64,000 nt of DNA from Mariniflexile jejuense (GCF_042675665.1 NZ_JBHTJI010000001.1:1612001-1676000); one strand, 5' to 3'. Positions 16,727 to 25,671 are shown, numbered from the stretch's first letter. Notes: generated from the sequence alone by a model not told the origin. Made by a program: numbers and translations.

Positions 16727-18073
16727 TTAAGCTACTGCCTTTCTATTTTTACCTGTTTTCATCAAGCCATCATAGTGTCTATTTAACAAATAAGAATTTA
16801 CTTGTTGCATAGTATCTATGGCTACACCTACTAAAATGATTAATGAGGTGCCTCCAAAAAATAATGCCCATCCTTGTTGTACGCCCATAAGCTTAACAAT
16901 AATTGCTGGGAACACAGCTATGAATGCTAAAAATATAGAACCTGGTAAGGTTATTTGAGACATAATTTTATCTAAATATTCAGATGTTTCTGTACCTGGA
17001 CGAATACCTGGTATAAAACCACCACTACGTTTTAAATCGTCTGCCATTTTATTTGTTGGCACCGTAATAGCTGTATAGAAATATGTGAATATTATAATTA
17101 ATAACGCAAATGTAATATTGTAAGCCAATCCAAAAATATCAGCATAATTAGTTTGCATCCACGCACCAAATGTTGTTTCCTTTAAAAGTGATGAACCTCC
17201 TATTAAACTAGGAACAAACATAATAGCTTGTGCAAATATAATTGGCATAACTCCAGAAGCATTAAGCTTTAATGGAATATATTGTCTTGAACCTGCCATT
17301 GCACTTTTTTCGTAATCGCCAGTAGCTGTTCTTCTTGCGTATTGTACAGCAATTTTTCTAACAGCCATAACTAACATGATACTTCCTAGTATGATAGCAA
17401 ACCATAATACTAATTCAAAAAGAATAAGCATTACGTTATTACCTTCTAACCTTGTTGCTGCATTTTGAATGAATGCTGCAGGTAGCCTTGCTATAATACC
17501 TACCATAATTAATAAAGAAATACCATTACCTATACCTTTATCGGTAATTTTTTCTCCTAACCACATTGCAAAAATACAGCCTGTAACTAAAATCGTTACT
17601 GAAGAGAAGTAAAATAATGGTCCTGTTCCTAATAAAAATGCACTTGTAGGAATGCCTAATGCTGGTAAACTTGCTAAATAACCTGGTGCTTGTAGCAAAC
17701 AGATTGCAATAGTTAACCAACGAGTTATTTGATTAATTTTCTTTTGACCACTAGCGCCTTCTTTTTGTAGTTTTTGTAAATAAGGAATAGCTATTCCCAT
17801 TAATTGAACTACAATAGAAGCAGAAATGTATGGCATGATACCTAATGCAAAAACCGAAGCATTTGCAAATGCACCACCTGTAAAGGCATTAAGCAACCCT
17901 AATAAACCACCATCTGTACTTTCTGCTAACCCTTTTAATTGTGCAGCATCAATACCTGGTAGTACAACTTGAGCACCAAAACGATAAACTAATAGCAAAC
18001 CAAGAGTTACCATGATTCTGTTTCTTAGTTCTTCTATTTTCCAAACATTCTTTAACGATTCTATAAATTTCAT
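16727..18073 (-). CDS. secY: Protein translocase subunit SecY
   Basis: Channel-forming subunit of the Sec translocon in the inner membrane. The 448-residue protein has ten hydrophobic segments. Typical stretches are LLLVYRFGAQVVLPGID at the first helix, FALGIMPYISASIVVQLM (second helix), and GGFIPGIRPGTETSEYLD in the large cytoplasmic loop that binds SecA or the ribosome. It follows rplO directly in the spc cluster, as is usual. Confidence 0.98.
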   Translation of the reverse strand: MKFIESLKNVWKIEELRNRIMVTLGLLLVYRFGAQVVLPGIDAAQLKGLAESTDGGLLGLLNAFTGGAFANASVFALGIMPYISASIVVQLMGIAIPYLQKLQKEGASGQKKINQITRWLTIAICLLQAPGYLASLPALGIPTSAFLLGTGPLFYFSSVTILVTGCIFAMWLGEKITDKGIGNGISLLIMVGIIARLPAAFIQNAATRLEGNNVMLILFELVLWFAIILGSIMLVMAVRKIAVQYARRTATGDYEKSAMAGSRQYIPLKLNASGVMPIIFAQAIMFVPSLIGGSSLLKETTFGAWMQTNYADIFGLAYNITFALLIIIFTYFYTAITVPTNKMADDLKRSGGFIPGIRPGTETSEYLDKIMSQITLPGSIFLAFIAVFPAIIVKLMGVQQGWALFFGGTSLIILVGVAIDTMQQVNSYLLNRHYDGLMKTGKNRKAVA

Positions 18074-18088
18074 ACTTATAATAAGGTC

Positions 18089-18541
18089 TTATAAAGTTAC
18101 AGCTTCTCCTCCAGCAGCTTCTATTGCAGCTTTTGCTGAAGCAGTGAATTTGTGTGCTGATACTTTTAATTTCGCTTTTAATTCACCTCTACCTAGTATC
18201 TTAACTAGATCATTTTTTCCAGCTAAACGGTTTGTGAATAATGTATCGAAATCTACAGTGTCAGTTGCTTTTTTCTCATCAACCAATTGTTGTAACGTAT
18301 CTAAATTAATACCTTGATACTCTACACGGTTAACATTTGTAAAACCAAATTTAGGAACACGTCTTTGAAGTGGCATTTGACCTCCTTCAAAACCTACTTT
18401 TTTAGAATAACCAGAACGCGATTTAGCTCCTTTGTGACCGCGGGTTGCAGTACCACCTTTTCCAGAACCTTGTCCTCTACCTATTCTTTTTCCTTGATTT
18501 TTAACTGAACCTTCTGCAGGTTTTAAATTACTTAAATCCAT
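18089..18541 (-). CDS. rplO: 50S ribosomal protein L15
   Basis: Large-subunit protein that joins late in assembly. The length is 150 residues. The Gly/Arg-rich N-terminal extension (GKRIGRGQGSGKGGTATRGH) threads into rRNA, and the globular C-terminal part contains LVKILGRGELKAKLKVSAHK with the typical ending. Located between rpmD and secY. Confidence 0.98.
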   Translation of the reverse strand: MDLSNLKPAEGSVKNQGKRIGRGQGSGKGGTATRGHKGAKSRSGYSKKVGFEGGQMPLQRRVPKFGFTNVNRVEYQGINLDTLQQLVDEKKATDTVDFDTLFTNRLAGKNDLVKILGRGELKAKLKVSAHKFTASAKAAIEAAGGEAVTL

Positions 18542-18555
18542 TTTTCAGTATAATA

Positions 18556-18738
18556 TTATTTAATTTCTTCTACAGAAACTAAGTGATTTACTTTACTTAC
18601 CATACCAAGAATACTTGATGTAGCTTCGTGCTCTTTTACTTGACCAATTTTTCTAAGACCTAAAGATTCTAAAACTCTTTTTTGTCTTTGCGGACAATTG
18701 ATTGCGCTTTTAACTTTTGTTACTTTAATTTTTGCCAT
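18556..18738 (-). CDS. rpmD: 50S ribosomal protein L30
   Basis: A 60-residue large-subunit protein: MAKIKVTKVKSAINCPQRQK, then the conserved LESLGLRKIGQVKEHEATSS and a C-terminal GMVSKVNHLVSVEEI. The size and order (rpsE-rpmD-rplO) are standard for the spc cluster. Confidence 0.97.
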   Translation of the reverse strand: MAKIKVTKVKSAINCPQRQKRVLESLGLRKIGQVKEHEATSSILGMVSKVNHLVSVEEIK

Positions 18739-18749
18739 CTCTGTCTGTA

Positions 18750-19274
18750 TTAAGCTTTAAAAACTTGTTCAAGTGAAATACCTCTATCTTTAGCAATTGC
18801 ATTTGCATCTCTTAGTTGTAATAAAGCATCAAAAGTAGCTTTAACAACGTTATGAGGGTTTGATGATCCTTGAGATTTTGATAATACATCGTGCACACCA
18901 ACTGCTTCAAGTACTGTTCTTACAGCACCACCAGCAATTACACCTGTACCTTGAGCAGCAGGAATAATATTTACTCTTGCTCCACCAAATTTACCTTTTT
19001 GCTCATGTGGTAATGTTTTTCCTTTTAAAGGAATACGAACTAGGTTTTTCTTAGCATCTTCAACGGCTTTTGCAATTGCACTAGCTACGTCTTTAGATTT
19101 TCCTAAACCTTGTCCTACAACACCTGCTTCATCACCAACTACTACAATTGCTGAGAAACCAAATGCTCTACCACCTTTTGTTACTTTTGTAACTCTTTGT
19201 ACACCAACTAAACGATCTTTTAGATCTAATCCACCTGGTTTTACTAATTCTGCGCTTTTATATTTACGATACAT
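18750..19274 (-). CDS. rpsE: 30S ribosomal protein S5
   Basis: Small-subunit protein involved in decoding accuracy and mRNA unwinding at the entry channel. The 174 residues include the double-stranded RNA-binding S5 domain (LKDRLVGVQRVTKVTKGGR, FGFSAIVVVGDEAGVVGQG) and a C-terminal domain with PAAQGTGVIAGGAVRTVLEA. Seven base pairs separate it from rplR. Confidence 0.98.
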   Translation of the reverse strand: MYRKYKSAELVKPGGLDLKDRLVGVQRVTKVTKGGRAFGFSAIVVVGDEAGVVGQGLGKSKDVASAIAKAVEDAKKNLVRIPLKGKTLPHEQKGKFGGARVNIIPAAQGTGVIAGGAVRTVLEAVGVHDVLSKSQGSSNPHNVVKATFDALLQLRDANAIAKDRGISLEQVFKA

Positions 19275-19280
19275 AATTTC

Positions 19281-19637
19281 TTAGAATTTAAGTCCTGCTT
19301 CTCTAGCCCCATCAGCTAATGATTTTACTCTACCATGGTATAAATAACCACCTCTATCAAAAGCGATCGTTTCTACACCTGCTTTTAAAGCTTTTTCAGC
19401 AAGCGACTTACCTACTAATTTAGCTACTTCAATTTTAGTTGCTTTTGCAGAACTAATATCTTTATCTCTTGAAGATGCTGCACTGATAGTTACACCAGTT
19501 ACGTCATCTACTACTTGAGCATAAATTTCTTTATTGCTTCTAAAAACAGTTAATCTAGGTCTAGCTTCTGTACCAGAAACTATCTTACGTATTCTGCTTT
19601 TAATTCTTATTCTTCTTTCGTATTTTGTTAATGCCAT
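19281..19637 (-). CDS. rplR: 50S ribosomal protein L18
   Basis: Binds 5S rRNA with L5 in the central protuberance. The length is 118 residues, with a basic N-terminus (KYERRIRIKSRIRKIVSG), RPRLTVFRSNKEIYAQVVDD and the C-terminal FDRGGYLYHGRVKSLADGAR. In cluster order between rplF and rpsE. Confidence 0.98.
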   Translation of the reverse strand: MALTKYERRIRIKSRIRKIVSGTEARPRLTVFRSNKEIYAQVVDDVTGVTISAASSRDKDISSAKATKIEVAKLVGKSLAEKALKAGVETIAFDRGGYLYHGRVKSLADGAREAGLKF

Positions 19638-19647
19638 AACTTACTTA

Positions 19648-20190
19648 TTAAGCTGATTTACCTGCTTTTCTTCTTACTACCTCACCAACAAACTTGATAC
19701 CTTTTCCTTTATAAGGTTCTGGTCTTCTAAATCCACGAATTTTAGCAGCAACTTGTCCTACAAGTTGTTTATCGTGTGATGTAAGTTTAATGATTGGGTT
19801 TTTTCCTTTTTCTGAAACTGTTTCAACTTTAACTTCAGGAGCTAAACTCATTACAATAGCGTGTGAAAAACCTAATGCTAATTCCAATTTTTGACCTTGG
19901 TTACTAGCTCTGTATCCTACACCTACTAATTCTAATTCTTTAGTCCATCCTTTTGAAACACCTTCAATCATATTACGCATTAATGATCTATATAAACCAT
20001 GTTTTGCTTTTTGATCTTTAGAATCAGAAGAACGTGTTACTAAAACATTTCCATCTTCAACTTTAATATCTACAGAATCAAAATTTTGAGTTAATTCACC
20101 CATTTTTCCTTTTACTGTAACTACTCCGTCTTTTATATCAACTGTAACGCCTTGTGGAATTACTACTGGGTTATTACCTATTCTTGACAT
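19648..20190 (-). CDS. rplF: 50S ribosomal protein L6
   Basis: Large-subunit protein near the factor-binding site, with two repeated L6 domains. The 180 residues begin MSRIGNNPVVIPQGVTVDIK, and the second domain ends with the signature PEPYKGKGIKFVGEVVRRKA. Lies 12 bp downstream of rpsH. Confidence 0.98.
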   Translation of the reverse strand: MSRIGNNPVVIPQGVTVDIKDGVVTVKGKMGELTQNFDSVDIKVEDGNVLVTRSSDSKDQKAKHGLYRSLMRNMIEGVSKGWTKELELVGVGYRASNQGQKLELALGFSHAIVMSLAPEVKVETVSEKGKNPIIKLTSHDKQLVGQVAAKIRGFRRPEPYKGKGIKFVGEVVRRKAGKSA

Positions 20191-20202
20191 GTCTTATCCT
20201 TT

Positions 20203-20601
20203 TTAGTAAACGTAACACAATACTTCACCACCTACATTATCTCTTTTTGCTTGTTTACCTGTCATAACGCCATGAGACGTTGAAACGATGGCAATACCAA
20301 GACCATTTAAGATTCTAGGTAGTTCTTTTGAACTTGCATATTTACGTAAACCTGGTTTACTTATTCTTTCAATCTTTTTTATTACAGGTTCTTTAGTTTC
20401 TTTGTTGTACTTAAGAGCTATTTTAATAGTTCCTTGTACTGAAGAATCATCAAACTTGTAACTTAAAATATATCCTTGTTCGAATAATATTTTAGTGATG
20501 TCTTTTTTAAGATTAGATGCAGGTATTTCAACCACTCTGTGATTTGCACGTACTGCATTTCTAATTCTTGTCAAATAATCCGCTATTGGATCTGTGTACA
20601 T
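20203..20601 (-). CDS. rpsH: 30S ribosomal protein S8
   Basis: Primary 16S rRNA-binding protein of the central domain and, in Escherichia coli, the translational repressor of the spc operon. The 132 residues include DPIADYLTRIRNAVRANHR at the N-terminus and the conserved C-terminal GIAIVSTSHGVMTGKQAKR followed by GGEVLCYVY. A 72-bp gap with a small hairpin precedes it, one of the wider gaps in this part of the cluster. Confidence 0.98.
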   Translation of the reverse strand: MYTDPIADYLTRIRNAVRANHRVVEIPASNLKKDITKILFEQGYILSYKFDDSSVQGTIKIALKYNKETKEPVIKKIERISKPGLRKYASSKELPRILNGLGIAIVSTSHGVMTGKQAKRDNVGGEVLCYVY

Positions 20602-20633
20602 AATGAATTGATTTTGTGACTTTGGTTTTCAAC

Positions 20634-20659
20634 GTTGGATGGTTGAACCTTAAATCTGA
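20634..20659 (-). promoter_or_regulatory. Hairpin in the rpsN-rpsH gap
   Basis: In the 72-bp gap before rpsH the minus strand reads GGTTCAAC, an 8-nt loop, then GTTG-AA-AACC, which forms an 8-bp stem with a two-base bulge. S8 regulates the spc operon in Escherichia coli by binding a bulged helix near rplE. Whether this is an equivalent site is unknown. Confidence 0.25.
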
Positions 20660-20673
20660 TTAATTTAATAATA

Positions 20674-20943
20674 TTACCAACTTGCTTTTGTTACTCCAGG
20701 AATAAGACCATTGTTGGCCATTTCTCTAAAAGTTACACGAGATATTCCGAAAGTTCTCATATACCCTCTAGGTCTTCCTGTTAATTTACATCTGTTATGT
20801 AAACGAACTGGATTTGCGTTTCTTGGTAACTTTTGTAATGCTTCATAATCTCCAGCTTCTTTTAAAGCTTTACGTTTTTCAGCATATTTAGCTACAACTT
20901 TGTTTCTTTTTACCTCGCGGGCTTTCATTGATTCTTTAGCCAT
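20674..20943 (-). CDS. rpsN: 30S ribosomal protein S14 (zinc-free long form)
   Basis: Small-subunit head protein. The 89-residue length and the absence of the CxxC...CxxC zinc ribbon identify the long, zinc-independent form; a single Cys remains in HNRCKLTGRPRGYMR. The C-terminus GISRVTFREMANNGLIPGV is canonical. Four base pairs separate it from rplE. Confidence 0.97.
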   Translation of the reverse strand: MAKESMKAREVKRNKVVAKYAEKRKALKEAGDYEALQKLPRNANPVRLHNRCKLTGRPRGYMRTFGISRVTFREMANNGLIPGVTKASW

Positions 20944-20946
20944 AAC

Positions 20947-21498
20947 TTAGTTCTTTTGAAAAGGTAATCCTAATTCGGTTAATAATGATTTTGCTTCTTT
21001 ATCAGTTTCTGCAGACGTTACAAATGTAATATCCATACCTGAGATTTTATTAACTTTATCAATATTAATCTCTGGGAATATAATTTGCTCGGTAATTCCT
21101 AAATTGTAGTTACCGCGTCCATCAAATCCTGTAGCTTTAATTCCGTTAAAATCTCTTACACGTGGAAGTGCAGAAGTAACTAAACGATCTAAAAATTCGT
21201 ACATTCTTTCGCCGCGTAAAGTAACTTTACACCCAATAGGCATGCCTTTACGTAATTTAAAAGTTGCAACGTCTTTTTTAGATAATGTTGCTATAGCTTT
21301 TTGTCCAGATATAGTAGTTAATTCTTCTACTGCGTAGTCAATTAACTTTTTGTCTGCAACTGCTGCTCCAACTCCTTTAGATATTACTATCTTTTGTAGT
21401 TTAGGAACTTGCATTACATTTTTATATCCAAATTCGTCTGTAAGAGCTGCAATAACTCTGCTTTTATACTCTTCTTTAAGTCTCGGTGAATATGCCAT
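20947..21498 (-). CDS. rplE: 50S ribosomal protein L5
   Basis: 5S rRNA-binding protein of the central protuberance that contacts the P-site tRNA. The 183 residues contain the conserved VPKLQKIVISKGVG, KLRKGMPIGCKVTLRG and the C-terminal GMDITFVTSAETDKEA. It starts 2 bp after the rplX stop. Confidence 0.98.
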   Translation of the reverse strand: MAYSPRLKEEYKSRVIAALTDEFGYKNVMQVPKLQKIVISKGVGAAVADKKLIDYAVEELTTISGQKAIATLSKKDVATFKLRKGMPIGCKVTLRGERMYEFLDRLVTSALPRVRDFNGIKATGFDGRGNYNLGITEQIIFPEINIDKVNKISGMDITFVTSAETDKEAKSLLTELGLPFQKN

Positions 21499-21500
21499 AA

Positions 21501-21812
21501 CTATATTACTTCATTAGATTTTTTTGAAAATCTTACTTTCTTATCGCCTTCTACTCTGTAACCAACTCTTGTTGTTTCACCTTTTTTGGTTAACAATGAT
21601 AAGTTAGAAACATGAATAGCAGCTTCTTTTTCTACGATACCACCTTGAGGGTTTTTTGCACTTGGTTTAGTATGTTTCTTAACCAAATTTACACCTTCAA
21701 CGATGGCTTTGTTCTTGTCTATTAATACTTTTTGTACTTTGCCTTCAGCACCTTTATGGTCTCCAGCAATTACTTTTACAGTATCTCCAGTTTTTATTTT
21801 AAGCTTTGTCAT
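21501..21812 (-). CDS. rplX: 50S ribosomal protein L24
   Basis: Assembly-initiating large-subunit protein with a KOW motif at the N-terminus (IKTGDTVKVIAGDHKGAEGK). The length is 103 residues, and the middle segment VKKHTKPSAKNPQGGIVEKE is typical. In order between rplN and rplE. Confidence 0.98.
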   Translation of the reverse strand: MTKLKIKTGDTVKVIAGDHKGAEGKVQKVLIDKNKAIVEGVNLVKKHTKPSAKNPQGGIVEKEAAIHVSNLSLLTKKGETTRVGYRVEGDKKVRFSKKSNEVI

Positions 21813-21826
21813 CTTAAATTAATGTA

Positions 21827-22195
21827 TTAAAGCACTTCAGGTGCTAATGATACAATTTTCATGAATTGTTTATCACGAAGTTCTCTAGCAACCGGACCAA
21901 ATACGCGTGTTCCTCTCATCTCACCTTGAGCGTTTAAAAGCACACATGCGTTATCGTCAAATCTTATATAAGATCCGTCTGGTCTTCTTACTTCCTTTGT
22001 TGTACGAACAACAACTGCAGTTGAAACAGCACCTTTTTTAATGTTTCCATTAGGTGTTGCATCTTTAATTGAAACAACTATTTTGTCTCCCACAGAAGCA
22101 TATCTTCTTTTAGTGCCACCTAGAACACGGATAGTTAAAACTTCCTTTGCTCCAGTGTTATCTGCTACTTTTAATCTTGATTCTTGCTGTAACAT
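21827..22195 (-). CDS. rplN: 50S ribosomal protein L14
   Basis: Large-subunit protein at the subunit interface. The standard 122 residues: MLQQESRLKVADNTGAKEVL, the signature RRPDGSYIRFDDNACVLLN and the C-terminal GPVARELRDKQFMKIVSLAP. One base pair separates it from rpsQ. Confidence 0.98.
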   Translation of the reverse strand: MLQQESRLKVADNTGAKEVLTIRVLGGTKRRYASVGDKIVVSIKDATPNGNIKKGAVSTAVVVRTTKEVRRPDGSYIRFDDNACVLLNAQGEMRGTRVFGPVARELRDKQFMKIVSLAPEVL

Positions 22196-22196
22196 A

Positions 22197-22454
22197 TTAT
22201 TTAGCTCTTTCTATGATTTCAACTAATCTCCAACATTTAGATTTACTTAAAGGTCTTGTTTCCATGATTCTTACAGTATCTCCAATGTTACAATCGTTCG
22301 TTTCGTCGTGTGCAACATATTTTTTAGTTTTTAACACGAACTTACCATACATAGGGTGTTTTACTTTTTTCACTTCAGAAACCACAATAGATTTCTGCAT
22401 CTTGTTACTTGTAACAACTCCTATACGTTCTTTTCTTAAATTTCTTGTTTCCAT
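22197..22454 (-). CDS. rpsQ: 30S ribosomal protein S17
   Basis: Primary 16S rRNA-binding protein with an OB fold. The 85 residues read METRNLRKERIGVVTSNKMQ, HPMYGKFVLKTKKYVAHDE and GDTVRIMETRPLSKSKCWRL. Lies between rpmC and rplN. Confidence 0.98.
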   Translation of the reverse strand: METRNLRKERIGVVTSNKMQKSIVVSEVKKVKHPMYGKFVLKTKKYVAHDETNDCNIGDTVRIMETRPLSKSKCWRLVEIIERAK

Positions 22455-22466
22455 CTTTTAGCAGAA

Positions 22467-22658
22467 TTATTGTAATTCTCTTTTAGTTAATTCTGTCGCA
22501 ATTCTTGCTACTGTTCTTCTTATAGAACGTAATTGAATTGGATTTTCTAAAGGAGATATTGCATGAGCTAATTTTAGGTCTGAATAACTCTTTTTTGTTT
22601 CACCAAGTTTCTCTTGTAACTCGGCTACTGATAATTCTTTAATTTCTGATTGTTTCAT
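22467..22658 (-). CDS. rpmC: 50S ribosomal protein L29
   Basis: Exit-tunnel protein that helps dock trigger factor and SRP. The ATG at 22658 gives a 63-residue protein (MKQSEIKELSVAELQEKLGE), the usual L29 size. An in-frame ATG at 22694 would add 12 residues overlapping rplP and is unlikely. The conserved PLENPIQLRSIRRTVARIAT is present. Confidence 0.96.
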   Translation of the reverse strand: MKQSEIKELSVAELQEKLGETKKSYSDLKLAHAISPLENPIQLRSIRRTVARIATELTKRELQ

Positions 22659-22671
22659 AATATCAAATAAA

Positions 22672-23091
22672 TTATGCTTCGTAATCGCGAGCAATTATAA
22701 ACTTAGTTTTAACTGGTAGTTTTTGAGCAGCTAAACGTAACGCTTCTTTAGCGATGTCTAGTGATACTCCTCCTACTTCAAAAAGCATTCTTCCTGGTTT
22801 TACAACCGCTACCCAATACTCTACAGCACCTTTACCTTTACCCATACGTACTTCAAGAGGCTTTTTTGTAATAGGCTTGTCTGGAAATATTTTAATCCAA
22901 AGTTGACCTTCTCTTTTCATGTAACGTGTAGCAGCAATACGTGCAGCTTCTATTTGACGCGATGTTAAAAACTCAGATTCGAGTGATTTTATACCAAAAG
23001 TTCCGTTTGAAAGTTGATGTCCTCTTTGAGAAAGACCTTTCATACGTCCTTTTTGTTGCTTACGAAATTTTGTTCTTTTAGGCTGTAACAT
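22672..23091 (-). CDS. rplP: 50S ribosomal protein L16
   Basis: Organises the A-site region of the large subunit. The 139 residues begin MLQPKRTKFRKQQKGRMKG and contain RMGKGKGAVEYWVAVVKPGR followed by MLFEVGG. Lies directly downstream of rpsC. Confidence 0.98.
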   Translation of the reverse strand: MLQPKRTKFRKQQKGRMKGLSQRGHQLSNGTFGIKSLESEFLTSRQIEAARIAATRYMKREGQLWIKIFPDKPITKKPLEVRMGKGKGAVEYWVAVVKPGRMLFEVGGVSLDIAKEALRLAAQKLPVKTKFIIARDYEA

Positions 23092-23112
23092 TTTTCTTTA
23101 CTTTATAAAAAA

Positions 23113-23841
23113 TTACTTTCTTCGACGTGGTTTAGAATTATTTCCTCCACGTGGTGCTCCTGCACCTGCCTTTCCTTGCTTTTTGGATAAACCAACTAGC
23201 GGAGAAAGTTCTCTTTTACCATATACTTCACCTTTCATAATCCACACTTTCACACCTAATCTACCATAAGTAGTGTGTGCCTCAACAAGTGAGTAATCAA
23301 TATCGGCTCTAAAGGTTGATAAAGGAATACGTCCTTCTTTGTAGTGTTCTGCACGCGCCATTTCAGCTCCGTTTAAACGACCACTAATTTGAACTTTAAT
23401 TCCTTCAGCGTTCATACGCATTGTAGCAGCAATAGCCATTTTAATAGCACGACGGTATGAAATTCTGTTTTCAATTTGACGTGCAATGCTAGATCCTACT
23501 AAAAATGCATCAAGTTCAGGTCTTTTAATTTCAAAAATATTAATCTGAACTTCTTTTCCAGTAATTTTTTTAAGTTCTTCTTTTAACTTGTCTACCTCTT
23601 GACCGCCTTTACCAATTATGATACCTGGACGAGCCGTTGTGATAGTAACGGTTACAAGTTTTAAAGTTCTTTCAATAATTACTCTACTTACACTAGCTTT
23701 AGATAAACGTACGTGTACGTATTTTCTAATTTTATCGTCTTCGGCAAGCTTATCTCCATAATCATTACCTCCGTACCAGTTAGATTCCCATCCTCTGATA
23801 ATACCTAAGCGATTTCCGATTGGATTTGTTTTTTGTCCCAT
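23113..23841 (-). CDS. rpsC: 30S ribosomal protein S3
   Basis: Small-subunit head protein at the mRNA entry channel. The 242 residues have an N-terminal KH domain (VTITTARPGIIIGKGGQEVD) and the S3 C-terminal domain (GRIPLSTFRADIDYSLVEAH). The C-terminal tail is rich in Gly and Arg. Nine base pairs follow rplV. Confidence 0.98.
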   Translation of the reverse strand: MGQKTNPIGNRLGIIRGWESNWYGGNDYGDKLAEDDKIRKYVHVRLSKASVSRVIIERTLKLVTVTITTARPGIIIGKGGQEVDKLKEELKKITGKEVQINIFEIKRPELDAFLVGSSIARQIENRISYRRAIKMAIAATMRMNAEGIKVQISGRLNGAEMARAEHYKEGRIPLSTFRADIDYSLVEAHTTYGRLGVKVWIMKGEVYGKRELSPLVGLSKKQGKAGAGAPRGGNNSKPRRRK

Positions 23842-23849
23842 TGTCTATC

Positions 23850-24257
23850 TTAGCTTTGTGTGTTATTGTTTGCTCCAACTACGATTGTTACGTGGTTTGA
23901 ACGTTTTCTAATTCTGTGTGCTCGACCTTGTGGTGCTGGACGCAATCTTTTTAACATTGCACCGCCATCAACTCTTATTTCTTTTACAACCAATTCTGCA
24001 TCTTCAATGCTAGCTTCTTCGTTTTTAGACTGCCAGTTAGCAATTGCTGATAAAAGCAATTTTTCTAATTTAGATGAAGCTTCTTTTTGGTTAAATTTTA
24101 AAATATTAAGTGCTTTTTCTACTTTTTCGCCTCTTACTAAATCGGCTACTAAACGCATTTTTCTCGGTGACGTAGGACAATTATTAAGTTTAGCAAAAGC
24201 AACTTGCTTGTTACCTTCCTTAATAGCGTCTGCCATTTGTTTTTTACGACTTCCCAT
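23850..24257 (-). CDS. rplV: 50S ribosomal protein L22
   Basis: Lines the peptide exit tunnel. The length is 135 residues with CPTSPRKMRLVADLVRGEKV near the start and the tunnel hairpin in GGAMLKRLRPAPQGRAHRIR. An N-terminal extension (MGSRKKQMADAIKEGNKQVA) precedes the core, as in other members of the phylum. Confidence 0.97.
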   Translation of the reverse strand: MGSRKKQMADAIKEGNKQVAFAKLNNCPTSPRKMRLVADLVRGEKVEKALNILKFNQKEASSKLEKLLLSAIANWQSKNEEASIEDAELVVKEIRVDGGAMLKRLRPAPQGRAHRIRKRSNHVTIVVGANNNTQS

Positions 24258-24263
24258 AGCTTA

Positions 24264-24542
24264 CTACTTTTTACCTTTATTTTTAGCACCTGCATGTCCA
24301 CGGAATGAACGTGTTGGTGAAAATTCTCCTAATTTATGACCTACCATATTTTCTGTCACATAAACAGGTACAAATTGACGGCCATTGTGTACTGCAATTG
24401 TTTGTCCAACAAAATCTGGTGTAATCATAGAGGCTCTAGACCAAGTTTTGATTACGGTTTTTTTGTTAGCTTCAACATTGTCAGCCACTTTTTTCTCTAA
24501 TTTATAATGAACGTAAGGTCCTTTTTTTAATGATCTTGCCAT
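24264..24542 (-). CDS. rpsS: 30S ribosomal protein S19
   Basis: Head protein that pairs with S13. The standard 92 residues: MARSLKKGPYVHYKLEKKV, WSRASMITPDFVGQTIAVHN and HKLGEFSPTRSFRGHAG. Located between rplB and rplV. Confidence 0.98.
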   Translation of the reverse strand: MARSLKKGPYVHYKLEKKVADNVEANKKTVIKTWSRASMITPDFVGQTIAVHNGRQFVPVYVTENMVGHKLGEFSPTRSFRGHAGAKNKGKK

Positions 24543-24545
24543 GTC

Positions 24546-25370
24546 TTATTTCTTTCTACGTTCTACAATATATTTATTACTTGCATTCTTTTTAGAACGA
24601 GTTCTATAACCTTTAGCTGGTATACCTTTTCTAGAACGTGGATGTCCTCCAGATGATTTACCTTCACCACCTCCCATTGGGTGATCTACAGGGTTCATAA
24701 CTACTGGTCTAGTACGTGGTCTTCTACCTAACCATCTTGTTCTACCTGCCTTACCAGATACTAATAATTGATGATCTGAATTAGAAACAACACCTACCGT
24801 TGCTAAACAGTTAACAAGAATTAATCTTGTCTCACCAGAAGGTAATTTAATTGTTGCAAATTTACCATCTCTTGCCATTAATTGAGCAAAAGCACCAGCA
24901 CTACGAGCCATAATAGCTCCTTGCCCTGGACGTAACTCTACACAAGAAATAATAGTTCCTAATGGAATTTGGCTAAGCGGCATGGCATTACCAATTTCTG
25001 GAGCAACATTCTCTCCTGAAACCACGGTTTGCCCTACTTGTAAACCATTTTGAGCAATTACATATCTTTTTTCGCCATCTTGATAATTTAATAATGCGAT
25101 AAAAGCTGTTCTGTTTGGATCATATTCGATAGACTTAACTTCTGCTGGAATTCCAGCTTTGTCACGTTTAAAATCGATAATACGATACTTTCTTTTATGA
25201 CCACCACCTATGTAGCGCATGGTCATTTTTCCTTGACTGTTTCTACCACCAGACCTTTTGTTCGGAACGAGTAAACTCTTTTCCGGCTTATCAGTAGTAA
25301 TGGCGTCAAATCCATTTACTACTCTAAATCGCTGTCCTGGTGTGATTGGTTTTAATTTTCTTACTGACAT
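24546..25370 (-). CDS. rplB: 50S ribosomal protein L2
   Basis: Core large-subunit protein needed for subunit association and peptidyl transfer. The 274 residues contain GRNSQGKMTMRYIGGGHKRK, the OB-fold region, and the C-terminal signature VVMNPVDHPMGGGEGKSSGG with the conserved functional His. Ten base pairs follow rplW. Confidence 0.98.
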   Translation of the reverse strand: MSVRKLKPITPGQRFRVVNGFDAITTDKPEKSLLVPNKRSGGRNSQGKMTMRYIGGGHKRKYRIIDFKRDKAGIPAEVKSIEYDPNRTAFIALLNYQDGEKRYVIAQNGLQVGQTVVSGENVAPEIGNAMPLSQIPLGTIISCVELRPGQGAIMARSAGAFAQLMARDGKFATIKLPSGETRLILVNCLATVGVVSNSDHQLLVSGKAGRTRWLGRRPRTRPVVMNPVDHPMGGGEGKSSGGHPRSRKGIPAKGYRTRSKKNASNKYIVERRKK

Positions 25371-25380
25371 TAGTCTTTAA

Positions 25381-25671
25381 TTACATGTTACTGTATAAAT
25401 CAATCATTTCACCTTCCGCCAGTTGTACAATTGCTTTTTTAACAGCATTTGTTTTACCATGTTGAATACCTGTTTTTGTATAACGGGTTCTTCTTTCTGG
25501 ACGGACATTTATAGTACGAACTTTTTCAACAGAAACACCATAAGCAGCTTCTACCGCTTTTTTGATTTCTACCTTGTTCGCCTTAGTATTCACCGCAAAA
25601 GTATAGCAGTTATTTAACTCGCTATTAGCTGTTGCTTTTTCTGTGATTATAGGTTTAATTAAGATACTCAT
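25381..25671 (-). CDS. rplW: 50S ribosomal protein L23
   Basis: Exit-tunnel protein that binds SRP and trigger factor. The 96 residues read MSILIKPIITEKATANSELN, the conserved ANKVEIKKAVEAAYGVSVEK and NVRPERRTRYTKTG. In order between rplD and rplB. Confidence 0.98.
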   Translation of the reverse strand: MSILIKPIITEKATANSELNNCYTFAVNTKANKVEIKKAVEAAYGVSVEKVRTINVRPERRTRYTKTGIQHGKTNAVKKAIVQLAEGEMIDLYSNM

